64,000 bases of DNA from assembly GCA_014843695.1 (NCBI GenBank), contig CM026391.1, positions 21,136,626 to 21,200,625 of the forward strand, written 5' to 3'. The position numbers and the translations under genes were made by a program. How positions within the stretch are numbered: the first letter of the stretch is position 1; the number at the start of each line of letters is the position of its first letter. Positions 1-26,261 of the stretch are shown piece by piece. The notes below the pieces were generated by a model, which did no database searches, had not been told where the DNA came from, and was given only the letters and a program-made list of their open reading frames with translations. The stretch comes from Archivesica marissinica. Taxonomy: Eukaryota; Mollusca; Bivalvia; Venerida; Vesicomyidae.

Positions 1-697
1 AAATGATCCACATATTTGATGATATATGTCTAAAAGCTGGTAATTAGTCGAGTGTCCCGGCAGAAAACCAGATTGCAAAAGATATATTAGATTACTTGAA
101 TGTAAATGATTGTAAATATGTTTGTATATTACCCTTTCCATGACTCTTCCTATACAACTGATCAATGATATGTGTCTGTAGTTGGAGGGTGTGCTTTTGT
201 TGCCTTTTTTAAATAGAGCCATAACTTTTGCAAATTTCCAGTTATTTGGATATATACCTTCGTGTAATGATCTTCTAAACAATATGCATAGAGGTTTACT
301 AATAGTATTTCGAGTTTCTTTCAACATTCTATGACTAATTTCGTCTGGTCCTACAGCCTTATTTATTAGTAATGAAGAAATTATATCAATTATTTCTTGT
401 TCTTGAATAACGAAATCAGTTAGGGTTGTATTAGTTTTGGAGACAAAGTTCGGTAACTGAGCATTAGTTTCATCTACGTGTGATACAGAAACAAAATATT
501 CGTTCAAACAGTTCGCCTTTTCGACATCTGTGATATAATATTTGATAGTGTTATTGTTTTCAACTGTAAGAGGGGGAATAGGGTTGCACTTACTATTATT
601 ATTTTTAATTAACATTTTAACCGTTTTCCAGTAGGATCTTGGATTATTCAGATTAGCTTCTAAGTCAATTTCTGTAATATTAAACTGTTGAAATACA
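1..697 (-). mobile_element. LINE (non-LTR retrotransposon) reverse transcriptase fragment
   Basis: The reverse strand is open from about 697 to the window edge with no stop. It reads as the fingers/palm part of a LINE reverse transcriptase. Landmarks in order are NPRSYWKTVK (about 655-625), LNEYFVSV (about 515-490), KAVGPDEIS (about 362-336), a WKFAKVMALFKKG block (about 240-205), NYRHISLIS (about 190-165) and LQSGFLPGHST (about 75-45). These are conserved in CR1/Jockey/RTE-type elements. The YADD catalytic motif would lie beyond the window. The 5' end is truncated and runs into a GT-rich microsatellite. It is probably a dead copy, but the visible part carries no frameshift or stop. Confidence 0.9.
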
Positions 698-699
698 AT

Positions 700-748
700 C
701 AAATTATGTGTGCGTGTGTGCGCGTGTGTGCGTGCACATGTGTGTACG
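700..748. repeat. GT-rich microsatellite
   Basis: Impure alternating GT/GC run directly abutting the truncated LINE end. Confidence 0.8.
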
Positions 749-977
749 AACGATACGTATGAAGATAGTGTGCATATTGTCACAAAAACATGAAATAGTA
801 CATCCGAAGGTTATGTCTAATTAAGCATTTCCAAATAGGAAACAATCACATAAACTGATCTGCATCATAAGTGACGGCCATTGTACCGTCATTAACGAAA
901 CTTGTTTTTCATTAAATAGTTTCACAACCAGCTAAGTTATCATGCATTTGGCGTCTAAACCTATATTTCCTGGGTCC

Positions 978-1289
978 AAAAATATAATGACGCCAACTAT
1001 AACCATGTTTGAATGATATATAAAATATAATGACGTCAATAATAGCGCCGTGTTTGAAGGATACATAAAATATAATGACGCCAACAATATCCATGTTTGA
1101 ATGATACATAAAATATAATGACGTCAATAATAGCGCCGTGTTTGAAGGATACATAAAATATAATGACGCCAGCAATAACCGTGTTTGAAGGATACAGAAA
1201 ATGTAATAACGCCAACAATAACCTTGTTTGAAGGATACATAACATATAATGACGCCAACAATAACAGTGTTTGAAGGATACAGGAAATC
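978..1289. repeat. 43-bp tandem repeat, about 7 copies
   Basis: Unit begins AAAATATAATGACGCC and contains TGTTTGAAGGATACAT. Copies alternate between GACGCCAACAATAACC and GACGTCAATAATAGCG variants. Short reverse-strand open frames here are only the repeat read through. Confidence 0.92.
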
Positions 1290-1630
1290 CGGTGTAACGT
1301 TTATTTGTGACCCCCATCGGAAAGTGACACCCGGTCAGTATTCGCTGTAAAAAATGACTCCCCTCTGTAAAATATAGACCCCCTCGTAAAATGTTGATTC
1401 CCCTCGTAGGAAAGTGACCCCCACTTCAAGGTCATATCTTGACATTCTTTAAGTTCATTGGTGACCAAATATTCAAACCTGGCGTATTTTATGACCACCC
1501 TTGGTCAGCTGCATGCAGTCAGTGGCGTAGCTACCGTTAGGCCATTAGGACTGGCACATCATTTCCACAAGCATAGTGAAATTAATTAATTTTGTCTCAC
1601 AATTTATGCCCAAATATACGTACCAAAACT
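1290..1630. other. Non-genic stretch with degenerate C-rich repeats and a transposon-end-like motif
   Basis: 1300-1430 holds degenerate short repeats built on GTGACCCCC / TGACTCCCC / GATTCCCC. At about 1519 the motif CAGTGGCGTAGCTACC resembles the ends of animal DNA transposons. No coding signal is seen. Confidence 0.4.
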
Positions 1631-4600
1631 CACCACAGACGTTCTATAACACTGCGTTACACCACAGACGCCCCACACTGCATTACTCCACAGAAGCCCC
1701 ACATTGCATTACACCACAAAAACCCCACACTGCATTACACCACAGAAGCCCCACATTGCATTACGCCACAAAAACTCCACAATGCAGTACACCACAGAAA
1801 CCCCACAATGCATTACACCATAGAAGCCCCATAATACATTACACCACAGAAGCCCCATAATGCATTACACAACAGAAACCCCACACTGCATTAAACCACA
1901 GAAACCCCACATTGCATCACACCACAGAAACCCCACAATGCACTACACCACAGAACTACCACACTGCATTACACCACAGAAACCCCACAATGCATTACTC
2001 CACAGAAGCCCCACACTGCATTACACAACAGAAGCCCCACAATGCATTACACAACAGAAGCCCCATAATGCATTACACCACAGAAGCCCCACAATGCATT
2101 ACACCACAGAAACCCCACACTGCATTACACCACAGAGACTTCACACTGCATTACACCACGGAGACTCCACACTGCCTACATCACGGAGACTCCACACTGC
2201 ATTACACCACGGATACTCCACACTGCCTACACCACGGGGACTCCACACTGCATTACACCCACGGAGACTCCATACTGCATTACACCACGGAGACTCCACA
2301 CTGCATTACACCACGGAGACTCCACACTGCATTACACCACGGAGACTCCACACTGCACTACACTACGGAGACTCCACACTGCATTACACCACGGAGACTC
2401 CACACTGCATTACACCACGGAGACTCCACACTGCATTACACCACAGAGACTCCACACTGCATTACACCACGGAGACTCCACAGTGCATTACACCACAGAG
2501 ACTACACACTGCATTACACCACAGAGACTCCACACTGCATTACACCACAGAGACTCCACACTGCATTACACCACGGAGACTCCACACTGCATTACACTAC
2601 GGAGACTCCACACTGCATTACACCAAGGAGACTCCACACTGCATTACACCACGGAGACTCCATACTGCATTACACCAAGGAGACTCCACAGTGCATTACA
2701 CCACATAGACTCCACACTGCATTACACCACGGAGACTCCACAGTGCATTACACCACAGAGACTCCACACTGCCTACACCACGGAGACTCCATACTGCATT
2801 ACACCACGGAGACTCCACACTGCATTACACCACGGAAACTCCACAGTGCATTACACCACGGAGACTCCACACTGCACTACACCACGGAGACTCCATACTG
2901 CATTACACCACGGAGACTCCACACTGCATTACACCACGGAGACTCCACACTGCCTACACCACGGAGACTCCACACTGCACTACACCACGGAGACTCCACA
3001 CTGCATTACACAACGGAGAGCCTCCACACTGCATTACACCACGGAGACTCCACACTGCATTACACCACGGAGACTCCACACTGCATTACACCACGGAGAC
3101 TCCACACTGCATTACACCACGGAGACTCCACACTGCATTACACCACGGAGACTCCACACTGCATTACACCACGGATACTCCACACTGCATTACACCACGG
3201 AGCCTCCATACTGCATTACACCACGGAGACTCCACACTGCACTACACCACGGAGACTCCACAATGCATTACACCACGGAGACTCCACACTGCCTACACCA
3301 CGGAGACTCCACACTGCCTACACCACGGAGACTCCACACTGCATTACACCACGGAGACTCCACACTGCCTACACCACGGAGTCTCCACAATGCCTACACC
3401 ACGGAGACTCCACACTGCACTACACCACGGAGACTCCACAGTGCATTACACCACGGAGACTCCACACTGCATTACACCACGGAGCCTCCACACTGCATTA
3501 CACCACGGAGACTCCACACTGCATTACACCACGGAGACTCCACACTGCATTACACCACGGAGACTCCACACTGCACTACACCACGGAGACTCCACACTGC
3601 ATTACACCACGGAGACTCCACATTGCCTACACCACGGAGACTCCACACTGCATTACACCACGGAGACTCCACACTGCCTACACCACGGATACTCCACACT
3701 GCCTACACCACGGAGACTCCATACTGCATTCCACACTGCATTACACCACGGAGACTCCACACTGCACTACACCACGGAGACTCCACACTGCATTACACCA
3801 CGGAGACTCCACACATTGCTGCATTACACCACGGAGACTCCACACTGCATTACACCACGGAGACTCCACACTGCCTACACCACGGAGACTCCACACTGCA
3901 TTACACCACGGAGACTCCACACTGCATTACACCACGGAGACTCCACACTGCATTACACCACGGAGACTCCACACTGCATTACACCACGGAGACTCACACA
4001 CTGCATTACACCACGGAGACTCCACACTGCATTACACCACGGACGGAGACTCCACACTGCATTACACCACGGAGACTCCACACTGCATTACACCACGGAG
4101 ACTCCACTGCATTACACCACGGAGACTCCACACTGCATTACACCACGGAGACTCCACACTGCATTACACCACGGAGACTCCACACTCCACAACTGCATTA
4201 CACCACGGAGACTCCACACTGCATTACACCACGGAGACACTCCACACTGCATTACACCACGGAGACTCCACACTACACCACGGAGACTCCACATTACACC
4301 ACGGAGCACTTACACCACGACTCCACACTACACCACGGAGCCTCCACACTGCATTACACCACGGCATTACACCACGGACTCCACAGCCACACTGCATTAC
4401 ACCACGGAGACTCCACACTGCATTACACCACGGAGACTCCACACTGCATTACACCACGGAGACTCCACAGTGCATTACACCACGGAGACTCCACACTGCA
4501 CTACACCACGGAGACTCCACACTGCACACCATGACTCCACATTACACCACGGAGACTCCACACTGCATTACACCACGGCAGCACTACACCACGGAGTGCA

Positions 4601-7600
4601 TTACACCACGGAGACTCCACACTGACTCCACATTACACCACGGAGACTCCACACTGCATTACACCACGGAGACTGCATTACACCACTCCACAGTGCATTA
4701 CACCACGGAGACTCCACACTGCACTGCATTACACCACGGAGACTCCACACTGCATTACACCACGGAGACTCCACACTGCATTACACCACGGAGACTCCAC
4801 ACTGCATTACACCACGGAGACTCCACACTGCATTGCTGCATTACACCACGGAGACTCCACACTGGAGACTCCACACTGCATTACACCACGGAGACTCCAC
4901 ACTGCATTACACCACGGAGACTCCACACCTACACCACGGAGACTCCACACTGCACTCCACACTGCATTACACCACGGAGACTCCACACTGCGGAGACTCC
5001 ACACTGCATTACACCACGGAGACTCCACACTGCATTACACCACGGAGACTCCACACTACACCACACACTGCATTACACCACGGAGACTACACCACACTCC
5101 ACACATTGCACACTGCATTACACCACGGAGACTCCACACGTCCACGGAGACTCCACACTGCATTACACCACGGAGACTCCACACTGCATTACACCACGGA
5201 CTCCACACTGCATTACACCACGGAGACTCCACACTGCATTCCACACTGCATTACACCACGGAGACTCCACACTGCATTACACCACGGAGACTCCACACTG
5301 CATTACACACGGAGACTCCACACTGCATTACACCACGGAGACTCCACACTGCATTACACCACGGAGACTCCACACTGCATTCCATCCACACTGCATTACA
5401 CCACGGAGACTCCACACTGCATTACACCACGGAGATACTGCATTACACCACGGAGACTCCACACTGCACTTACACCACGGAGACTCCACACTGCATTACA
5501 CCACGGAGACTCCACACTGCATTACACCACGGAGACTCCACACTGCATTACACCACGGAGACTCCACACTGCATTACACCACGGAGACTCCACACATTAC
5601 ACCACGGAGACTCCACACTGCATTACACCACGGAGACTCCACACTGCATTACACCACGGAGACTCCACACTGCATTACACCACGGAGACTCCATACTGCA
5701 TTACACCACGGAGACTCCACACTGCATTACACCACGGAGACTCCACACTGCATTACACCACGGAGACTCCACACTGCATTACACCACGGAGACTCCACAC
5801 TGCATTACACCACGGAGACTCACACACTACACCACGGAGACTCCACAGTGCATTACACCACGGAGACTCCACACTGCATTACACCACGGAGACTCCACAC
5901 TGCATTACACCACGGAGACTCCACACTGCATTACACCACGGAGACTCCACAGTGCATTACACCACGGAGACTCCACACATTACACCACGGAGACTCCACA
6001 TTACACCACGGAGACTCCACACTGCATTACACCACGGAGACTCCACACTGCTACACCACGGAGACTCCACTGCATTACACCACGGAGACTCCACACTGCA
6101 TTACACCACGGAGACTCCACACTGCATTACACCACGGAGACTCCACACTGCATTACACCACGGAGACTCCATACTGCATTACACCACGGAGACTCCACAC
6201 TGCATTACACCACGAGACTACATTACACCACACTCCACACCATTACACCACGGAGACTCCACACTGCACTGCTACACCACGGAGACTCCATACTGCATTA
6301 CACCACGGAGACTCCACACTGCATTACACCACGGAGACTCCACACTGCTACACCACGGAGACTCCACACTGCATTACACCACGGAGACTCACACACTACA
6401 CCGGAGACTCCACACTGCATTACACCACGGAGACTCCACACTGCATTACACCACGGAGCATTACACCACGGAGACTCCACACTGCATTACACCACGGAGA
6501 CTCCACACTGCATTACACCACGGACGGAGACTCCACACTGCATTACACCACGGAGACTCCACACTGCATTACACCACGGAGACTCCACACTGCATTACAC
6601 CACGGAGACTCCACACTGCATTACACCACGGAGACTCCACACTGCATTACACCACGGAGACTCCACACTGCATTACACCACTCCACACTGCATTACACCA
6701 CGGAGACTCCACACTGCATTACACCACGGAGACTCCACACTGCATTACACCACGGAGACTCCACACTGCATTACACCACGGAGACTCCACACTACACCAC
6801 GGAGCACTACACCACGGAGACTCCACACTGCATTACACCACGGAGACTCCACACTGCACTACACCACGGAGACTCCACACTGCATTACACCACGGAGACT
6901 CCACACTGCTCCACACTGCATTACACCACGGAGACTCCACACTTACACCACGGAGACTCCACACTGCATTACACCACGGAGACTCCACACTGCATTACAC
7001 CACGGAGTTTCCACAGTGCATTACACCACGGAGACTCCACACTGCATTACACCACGAGACTCCATACTGCATTACACCACGGAGACTCCACACTGCATTA
7101 CACCACGGAGACTCCACACAGCATTACACCACGGAGACTCCACACTGCATTACACCACGGAGACTCCACACTGCATTACACCACGGAGACTCCACACTGC
7201 ATTACACCACGGAGACTCCACACTGCATTACACCACCGAGACTCCACACTGCATTACACCACGGAGACTCCACACTGCATTACACCACGGAGACTCCACA
7301 CTGCATTACACCACGGAGACTCCACACTGCATTACACCACTGAGACTCCACACTGCATTGCACCACGGAGACTCCACACTGCATTACACCACGGAGACTC
7401 CACACTGCATTACACCACGGAGACTCCACACTGCATTGCACCACGGAGAATCCACACTGCATTACACCACGGAGACTCCACACTGCATTACACCACGGAG
7501 ACTCCACACTGCATTACACCACGGAGACTCCACACTGCATTACACCATGGAGACTCCACACTGCACTACACCACGGAGACTCCACACTGCATTACACCAC

Positions 7601-9045
7601 GGAGACTCCACACTGCACTACACCACGGAGACTCCACACTGCATTACACCACGGAGACTCCACACTGCATACACCACAGAGACTCCACACTGCCTACACC
7701 ACGGAGACTCCACACTGCATTACACCACGGAGACTCCACACTGCATTACACCACGGAGTTTCCACAGTGCATTACACCACGGAGACTCCACACTGCATTA
7801 CACCACGAAGACTCCATACTGCATTACACCACGGAGACTCCACACTGCATTACACCACGGAGACTCCACACAGCATTACACCACGGAGACTCCACACTGC
7901 ATTACACCACGGAGACTCCACACTGCATTACACCACGGAGACTCCACACTGCATTACACCACGGAGACTCCACACTGCATTACACCACCGAGACTCCACA
8001 CTGCATTACACCACGGAGACTCCACACTGCATTACACCACGGAGACTCCACACTGCATTACACCACGGAGACTCCACACTGCATTACACCACTGAGACTC
8101 CACACTGCATTGCACCACGGAGACTCCACACTGCATTACACCACGGAGACTCCACACTGCATTACACCACGGAGACTCCACACTGCATTACACCACGGAG
8201 ACTCCACACTGCCTACACCACGGAGTCTCCATACTGCATTACACCACGGAGACTCCACACTACATTACACCACGGAGACTCCACACAACATTACACCACG
8301 GAGACTCCACACTGCATTACACCACGGAGACTCCACACTGCATTACACCACGGAGACTCCATACTGCATTACACCACGGAGACTCCACACTGCATTACAC
8401 CACCGAGACTCCACACTGCATTACATCACAGAGACTCCACACTGCCTACACCACGGAGACTCCATACTGCATTACACCACGGAGACTCCACACTGCATTA
8501 CACCACGGATACTCCACAGTGCATTACACCACGGAGACTTCACACTGCATTACACCACGGAGACTCCATACTGCATTACACCACGGAGACTCCACACTGC
8601 ATTACACCACAGAGACTCCACACTGCATTACACCACGGAGACTCCACACTGCATTACACCACGGAGACTCCACACTGCATTACACCACGGAGACTCCATA
8701 CTGCATTACACCACGGATACTCCACACTGCATTACACCACGGAGACTCCACACTGCCTACAACACGGAGACTCCACACTGCCTACACCACGGAGACTCCA
8801 CACTGCCTACACCACGGAGACTCCACACTGCATTACACCAAGGAGACTCCACACTGCATTACACCACGGAGCCTCCACACTGCCTACACCACGGAGACTC
8901 CACACTGCATTACACCACGGAGACTCCACAGTGCATTACACCACGGAGACTCCACACTGCATTACACCACGGAGACTCCACACTGCCTACCCCACGGAGA
9001 CTCCACACTGCATTACACCACGGAGACTCCGCTATGAATACACCA
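1631..9045. repeat. 26-bp satellite array, roughly 280 copies (7.4 kb)
   Basis: Canonical unit is CATTACACCACGGAGACT followed by CCACACTG. The left edge (1631-2135) is made of a diverged sub-family with ACAGAAGCCCC or ACAGAAACCCC. The centre (about 3700-7000) has near-canonical units broken by many ragged deletions and partial units. The right part (7000-9045) has length-conserved units with diagnostic substitutions that recur about 752 bp apart. No triplet of the + unit is a stop, so all three forward frames stay open over kilobases; this explains an apparent 2378-codon frame at 1912-9048. No codon-level evidence of a gene. Confidence 0.97.
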
Positions 9046-9292
9046 TGAAACCACGGCAATGTAATATGAAAGTCATCGACTAAATTATACAATTAATTAA
9101 GCCCTTCATCACGCATACAATGCATTACGGTACGCTTGAAAACGCTCCCACACTCAAAAATAAAATAGTGGTGTATGACCTAAATATATACCCTAAATTG
9201 GGGGAAAACGTCGCGGAATAAATAACACTCGGTAAAAGGACGTCATCAAAATTTGCGATAAACGACAAACACACGGATTTTTATCCAAAACA
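9046..9292 (+). promoter_or_regulatory. Probable promoter/5' leader region of CHIC2
   Basis: This is the unique sequence between the satellite edge and the CHIC2 start. An in-frame TAA at 9233-9235 limits the reading frame, so the ATG at 9293 is the first in-frame one. An AT-rich TAAATATATACCC lies at about 9181. No defined promoter element can be claimed, and the transcription start is unknown. Confidence 0.35.
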
Positions 9293-21449
<12,157 letters not shown>

Positions 21450-21644
21450 TGTCGGCTTTAACTTAGCACATTCTCTCACAAACATAATTGTCTCATGAAC
21501 AGAAATCACAATATCAATCAAGAAACGGTGATAGAACGGTGGATGGCCGCGACAGACAGGATCGATCATGCCGGTGCTTTCCAAACTATTCACAGTGTTG
21601 AATGTAGAATTTATATGTATTTGTTTATGATCATTAATTAGCTT
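21450..21644 (+). other. Probable CHIC2 3' UTR
   Basis: Unique sequence after the TGA. No canonical AATAAA seen, so the transcript end is undefined. Confidence 0.4.
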
Positions 21645-21860
21645 TTCATCACTTCAAATCACTCGCCACTTGTAGGTTCGAATCCAACTGGGATTGTCAA
21701 AATTATTTCATTACCGTAGGTCGGTGGTTCTACCCGAGTGCCTATCCATGCCTGAAATACTGCTCGGAGGGACACCCGGGGGTCGTTGTCAACCAATAAT
21801 AGCTGGAGAGTCGGCATATGACCGAAGCTGTTGGCGCTACTCCATAGCAAACAAAAATTA
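21645..21860 (+). mobile_element. Element E fragment
   Basis: Shares CTTCAAATCACT..CCACT.GTAGGTTCGAATCC and TAGGTCGGTGGTTCTACCC with 17880-17990. Its tail AATAATAGCTGGAGAGTCG recurs at 22583-22610, marking another fragment at 22510-22640. Confidence 0.65.
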
Positions 21861-21889
21861 ATTTAATAATACAGTCAAGCATGTCTGTA

Positions 21890-22345
21890 AAGTCCACCCA
21901 CGGGCAACGTTTGTCGGTAGATTCGAGGGTCGGTTTAAACCAGTTAATACGGTCAATATGGGTCGATTGGTGGTCAATACTGGTCGATTGGTGGTCAATA
22001 CTGGTCAATACTGGTCGATTGGTGGTCAATATTAAAGCTTATTCACATTCTAGTATAGATGTTATTAGTAGGTAAGAATTTCACATTTCAACATTTAATT
22101 TTTCTTATTTAAAACTATTTAATTACATTTAACAATATTCACTAAAAAACATTTAATGATCAATAGTTTATTATTAACTATATAAGAAAATAAACTACAA
22201 CACACTACTAACACTAAAATAATTAAATGGACACTGTAAGTGCATATTTGAGCCAAATTTTTAATCGACCAGTATTGACCGATATTGATCGCCGGCCTGG
22301 TCAATACTCTTATTGACCGGTCGATTGCCAACGTTGCCAGACCAC
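21890..22345. repeat. Imperfect inverted-repeat element with 21-bp internal repeats
   Basis: GGTCGATTGGTGGTCAATAC repeats about three times at 21960-22030. Inverse sequence ACCAGTATTGACCGATATTG lies at 22268-22290. Outer arms share CACGGGCAACGTT / CAACGTTGCCAGACCACGGG. Likely a palindromic MITE. Confidence 0.5.
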
Positions 22346-22412
22346 GGGAATGGCAAGACATGGAGGGAATTGGAGGGAATGGCAAGACATGGAGGGAATG
22401 GCAAGACATGGT
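22343..22412. repeat. Short tandem repeat, GGGAATGGCAAGACATGGA
   Basis: About three imperfect copies of GGGAATGGCAAGACATGGA with one partial GGGAATTGGA. Confidence 0.7.
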
Positions 22413-22658
22413 CTTTGGATACAGTTGGTCTCTCATAACCTGTTAACCATTAACCTGCCAATCACGACTAAAGTCGCTCTTGCAAACAGCATAGAGCCAG
22501 ATCAGACGGCATATTCGTAGATGGGGGTACCCGTCCAAGCCCGACATATATTGCTCGGACGGGCAGCCGGGATCCCTTCCACCAATAATAACTTAATAGC
22601 TGGAGAGTCGCCATATTACCTATGCTGTCGGTGTGACTTTAACCCTTTCAACACCACA

Positions 22659-23064
22659 TTTCAGAGCTTAGGTTAATAGAGAAACATTGGAATAGTCGAG
22701 CTCAACATTTCAGAGCTCAGGTTAATAGAGAAACATTGGAATAGTCGAGCTCAACATTTCAGAGCTCAGGTTAATAGAGAAACATTGGAATAGTCGAGCT
22801 CAACACTTCAGAGCTCAGGTTAATAGAGAAACATTGGAAGAGTCGAGCTCAACACTTCAGAGCTCAGGTTAATAGAGAAACATTGGAATAGTCGAGCTCA
22901 ACATTTCAGAGCTCAGGTTAATAGAGAAACATTGGAATAGTCGAGCTCAACACTTCAGAGCTCAGGTTAATAGAGAAACATTGGAATAGTCGAGCTCAAC
23001 ATTTCAGAGCTCAGGTTAATAGAGAAACATTGGAATAGTCGAGCTCAACATTTCAGAGCTTAGG
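22659..23064. repeat. 50-bp tandem repeat, about 8 copies
   Basis: Unit holds TTTCAGAGCTCAGGTTAA and AACATTGGAATAGTCGAG. Lies between two copies of TTAACCCTTTCAACAC (22641 and 23066), the end sequence of the adjacent MITE. Confidence 0.95.
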
Positions 23065-23305
23065 TTAACCCTTTCAACACTACAGGCCTCTAAATAGGCT
23101 TATGAAAAGTGTAGATCCAGATGCTCATCGAGCCGTCTCATCAGGATCTGCACTTTTTTGCCAGTAATAATTATTACTATTTTTAGATAAAATTACTCAT
23201 TTTGATAAATGAACTGGTCCAAAGGTAATTTTCTTATTAATTTATTGGTCTAAAAATATCATGCACCAGTCCATGTCAGTTACTTGGGGTTGAATGGGTT
23301 AAACC
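23064..23305. mobile_element. TTAA-type MITE with CCCTTTCAACAC ends
   Basis: TTAA|CCCTTTCAACACTACAGG at left and GGGGTTGAATGGG|TTAA at right. Interior hairpin GTGTAGATCCAGATGC / TCAGGATCTGCACTT. Confidence 0.65.
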
Positions 23306-23494
23306 CCACCCACAGAAATAACAACTTATTCTGAGATTGTGTGTTCTGTACATTCAGTAGTTTTGTATATAAAATGATGAGCCAAAGACAGGGTAGAGAC
23401 ATTGCTGTAGCGGCTGTTTCTCACTTGAAATGCTTTGTTCCATAAAAAAACCTATTTTCTGTACAATTATATACTACATTGTGTACATTGAAGC

Positions 23495-24735
23495 TGTCGA
23501 GCACGTCTGTTTGGACACGTCAACTAGACGTCAGATAGTATTAACATGTCTGTTCGGACACGTCAGGTAGATGTCAGACAATATGAACCTATCTGTTTGT
23601 TGGACACGTCAGGTAGATGTCAGACAATATGAACCTGTCTGTTTGTTGGACACGTCAAGTAGATGTCAGACAATATGAACATGTCTGTTTGTTGGACACG
23701 TCAAGTAGATCAGACAATATGAACATGTCTGTTTGTTGGACACGTCATGTAGATGTCAGACAATATGAACAAGTCTGTTTGTTGGACACATCATGTAGAT
23801 GTCGGACAATATGAACCTGTCTGTTTGTTGGACACGTCAAGTAGATGTCAGACAATATGAACCTGTCTGTTTGTTGGACACGTCAAGTAGATGTCAGACA
23901 ATATGAACATGTCTGTTTGTTGCACACATCAAGTAGATGTCAGACAATATGAACCTGTCTGTTTGTTGCACACATCAAGTAGATGTCAGACAATATGAAC
24001 CTGTCTGTTTGTTGGACATGTCAAGTAGATGTCAGACAATATGAACCTGTCTGTTTGTTGGACACGTCAAGTAGATGTCAGACAATATGAACCTGTCTGT
24101 TTGTTGGACACGTCAAGTAGATGTCAGACAATATGAACCTGTCTGTTTGTTGGACACGTCAAGTAGATGTCAGACAATATGACCTGTCTGTTTGTTGGAC
24201 ACGTCAAGTAGATGTCAGACAATATGAACCTGTCTGTTTGTTGGACACGTCAAGTAGATGTCAGACAATATGAACCTGTCTGTTTGTTGGACACGTCATG
24301 TAGATGTCAGACAATATGAACCTGTCTGTTTGTTGGACACGTCAAGTAGATGTCAGACAATATGAACCTGTCTGTTTGTTGCACACATCAAGTAGATGTC
24401 AGACAATATGAACCTGTCTGTTTGTTGGACACGTCATGTAGATGTCAGACAATATGAACCTGTCTGTTTGTTGGACACGTCATGTAGATGTCAGACAATA
24501 TGAACCTGTCTGTTTGTTGGACACGTCAAGTAGATGTCAGACAATATGAACCTGTCTGTTTGTTGGACACGTCAAGTAGATGTCAGACAATATGAACCTG
24601 TCTGCTTGTTGCACACATCAAGTAGATGTCAGACAATATGAACCTGTCTGTTTGTTGCACACATCAAGTAGATGTCAGACAATATGAACATGTCTGCTTG
24701 TTGCACACATGACGTGAAGTAGACGTCGAACAATA
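23495..24735. repeat. 46-bp tandem repeat, about 26 copies
   Basis: Unit contains ATGTCAGACAATATGAAC, CTGTCTGTTTGTTG and GACACGTCAAGTAG. A GCACACATCAAG variant recurs in patches (23916, 23966, 24380, 24610, 24655). Confidence 0.96.
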
Positions 24736-25047
24736 TGGTACAATATTCTGCAATAAAAAGTCACCAAATGTATAAAAAGCAATATATATTTCTGTGTATG
24801 ATTAGTTTTTGTTTACAGTTGATGTATTTGTTTTATATCCGGGGAAATCGTACAAAAATGGTAGTTTTGAACCTAAAAGGTCATGTATGTATATGATTAG
24901 TTACTACTTCATTGTATGCTCTTAGTTTCAAATGTAATTTATATTGACCAATACCGATTGTACAACACTATCTCCCAGTAGAATAAATCCCACATTGAAA
25001 TTTAAGAAATGGGGCAAATTCGACCCCCATATGGCCATATGAATATG
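24736..25047. other. Unrecognised AT-rich spacer between two arrays
   Basis: No repeats, boxes or coding signal seen. Confidence 0.5.
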
Positions 25048-25835
25048 TTACCAACATCCTACTGACAAGTACATCTATGTACATAATGACATCCAACTGA
25101 CAAGTACATCTATGTACATAATGACATCCAACTGACAAGTACATCTATGTACATAATTACATCCTACTGACAAGTACATCTATGTACATAATGACATCCT
25201 ACTGACAAGTACATCATGACATCCAACTGACAAGTACATCTATGTACATAATAACATACTACTGACAAGTACATCTATGTACATAATAACATACTACTGA
25301 CAAGTACATCTATGTACATAATGACATCCTACTGACAAGTACATCTATGTACATAATAACATCCTACTGACAAGTACATCTATGTACATAATGACATCCT
25401 ACTGACAAGTACATCTATGTACATAATGACATCCTACTGACAAGTACATCTATGTACATAATGACATCCTACTGACAAGTACATCTATGTACATAATAAC
25501 ATCCTACTGACAAGTACATCTATGTACATAATGACATCCTACTGACAAGTACATCTATGTACATAATAACATCCTACTGACAAGTACATCTATGTACATA
25601 ATAACATCCTACTGACAAGTACATCTATGTACATAATAACATCCTACTGACAAGTACATAATGACATCCTACTGACAAGTACATCATGACATCCTACTGA
25701 CAAGTGCATCATAACATCCTACTGGCAAGTACATAATGACATCCTACTGACAAGTACATAATGACATCCTACTGACAAGTACATCATGACATCCTACTGA
25801 CAAGTACATCATGACATCCTACTGACGAGTACATG
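25048..25835. repeat. 35-bp tandem repeat, about 25 copies, shortening to 25 bp
   Basis: Unit: CATCCTACTGACAAGTAC then ATCTATGTACATAATGA. From about 25650 the copies lose ATCTATGTAC and continue as about 25-bp units, so the right edge is a deletion-derived sub-array. Confidence 0.95.
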
Positions 25836-26260
25836 AGTTTTCACATATCTTTGCTTACATTCAGTTCCATACAGCCATCACATATTTTCTTATATGTACA
25901 CACATGTAATACAACATGGAAGGATTCTGATTAGTCGCTTTTGACACATTCGACATAATATTATACAGTTTGTGTTCATGCTTTATTTGTTGAAAGTTAA
26001 ATATGCACTAGTGGAGTGGAGTGATTAAAAGTATAGTGTCGATTATTTGCATGGAGTTGTAACTTGTTTGATTATCAGGGACTATTTACTACGGCGTAAG
26101 GATGTACCTTACTGATTGCCTTGAAATAAGGCTCAAAATGTACTGACAAACAGAAAACAATTTTTCCAATTTATGGTCGTTGGTACTGTGGTTATGTGAT
26201 AAAAAGGATCTTGCACTTATGGTGATTTTATACCATATTTTATGAAACTCGATATGAAAT
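25836..26260. other. Unrecognised spacer
   Basis: AT-rich, no feature supported. Confidence 0.5.
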
Positions 26261-26261
26261 C

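Noticed and set aside
1912..9048. 2378-codon open frame
   Set aside because: It is the 26-bp satellite read through; the unit has no stop in any forward frame and shows no domain or codon bias.
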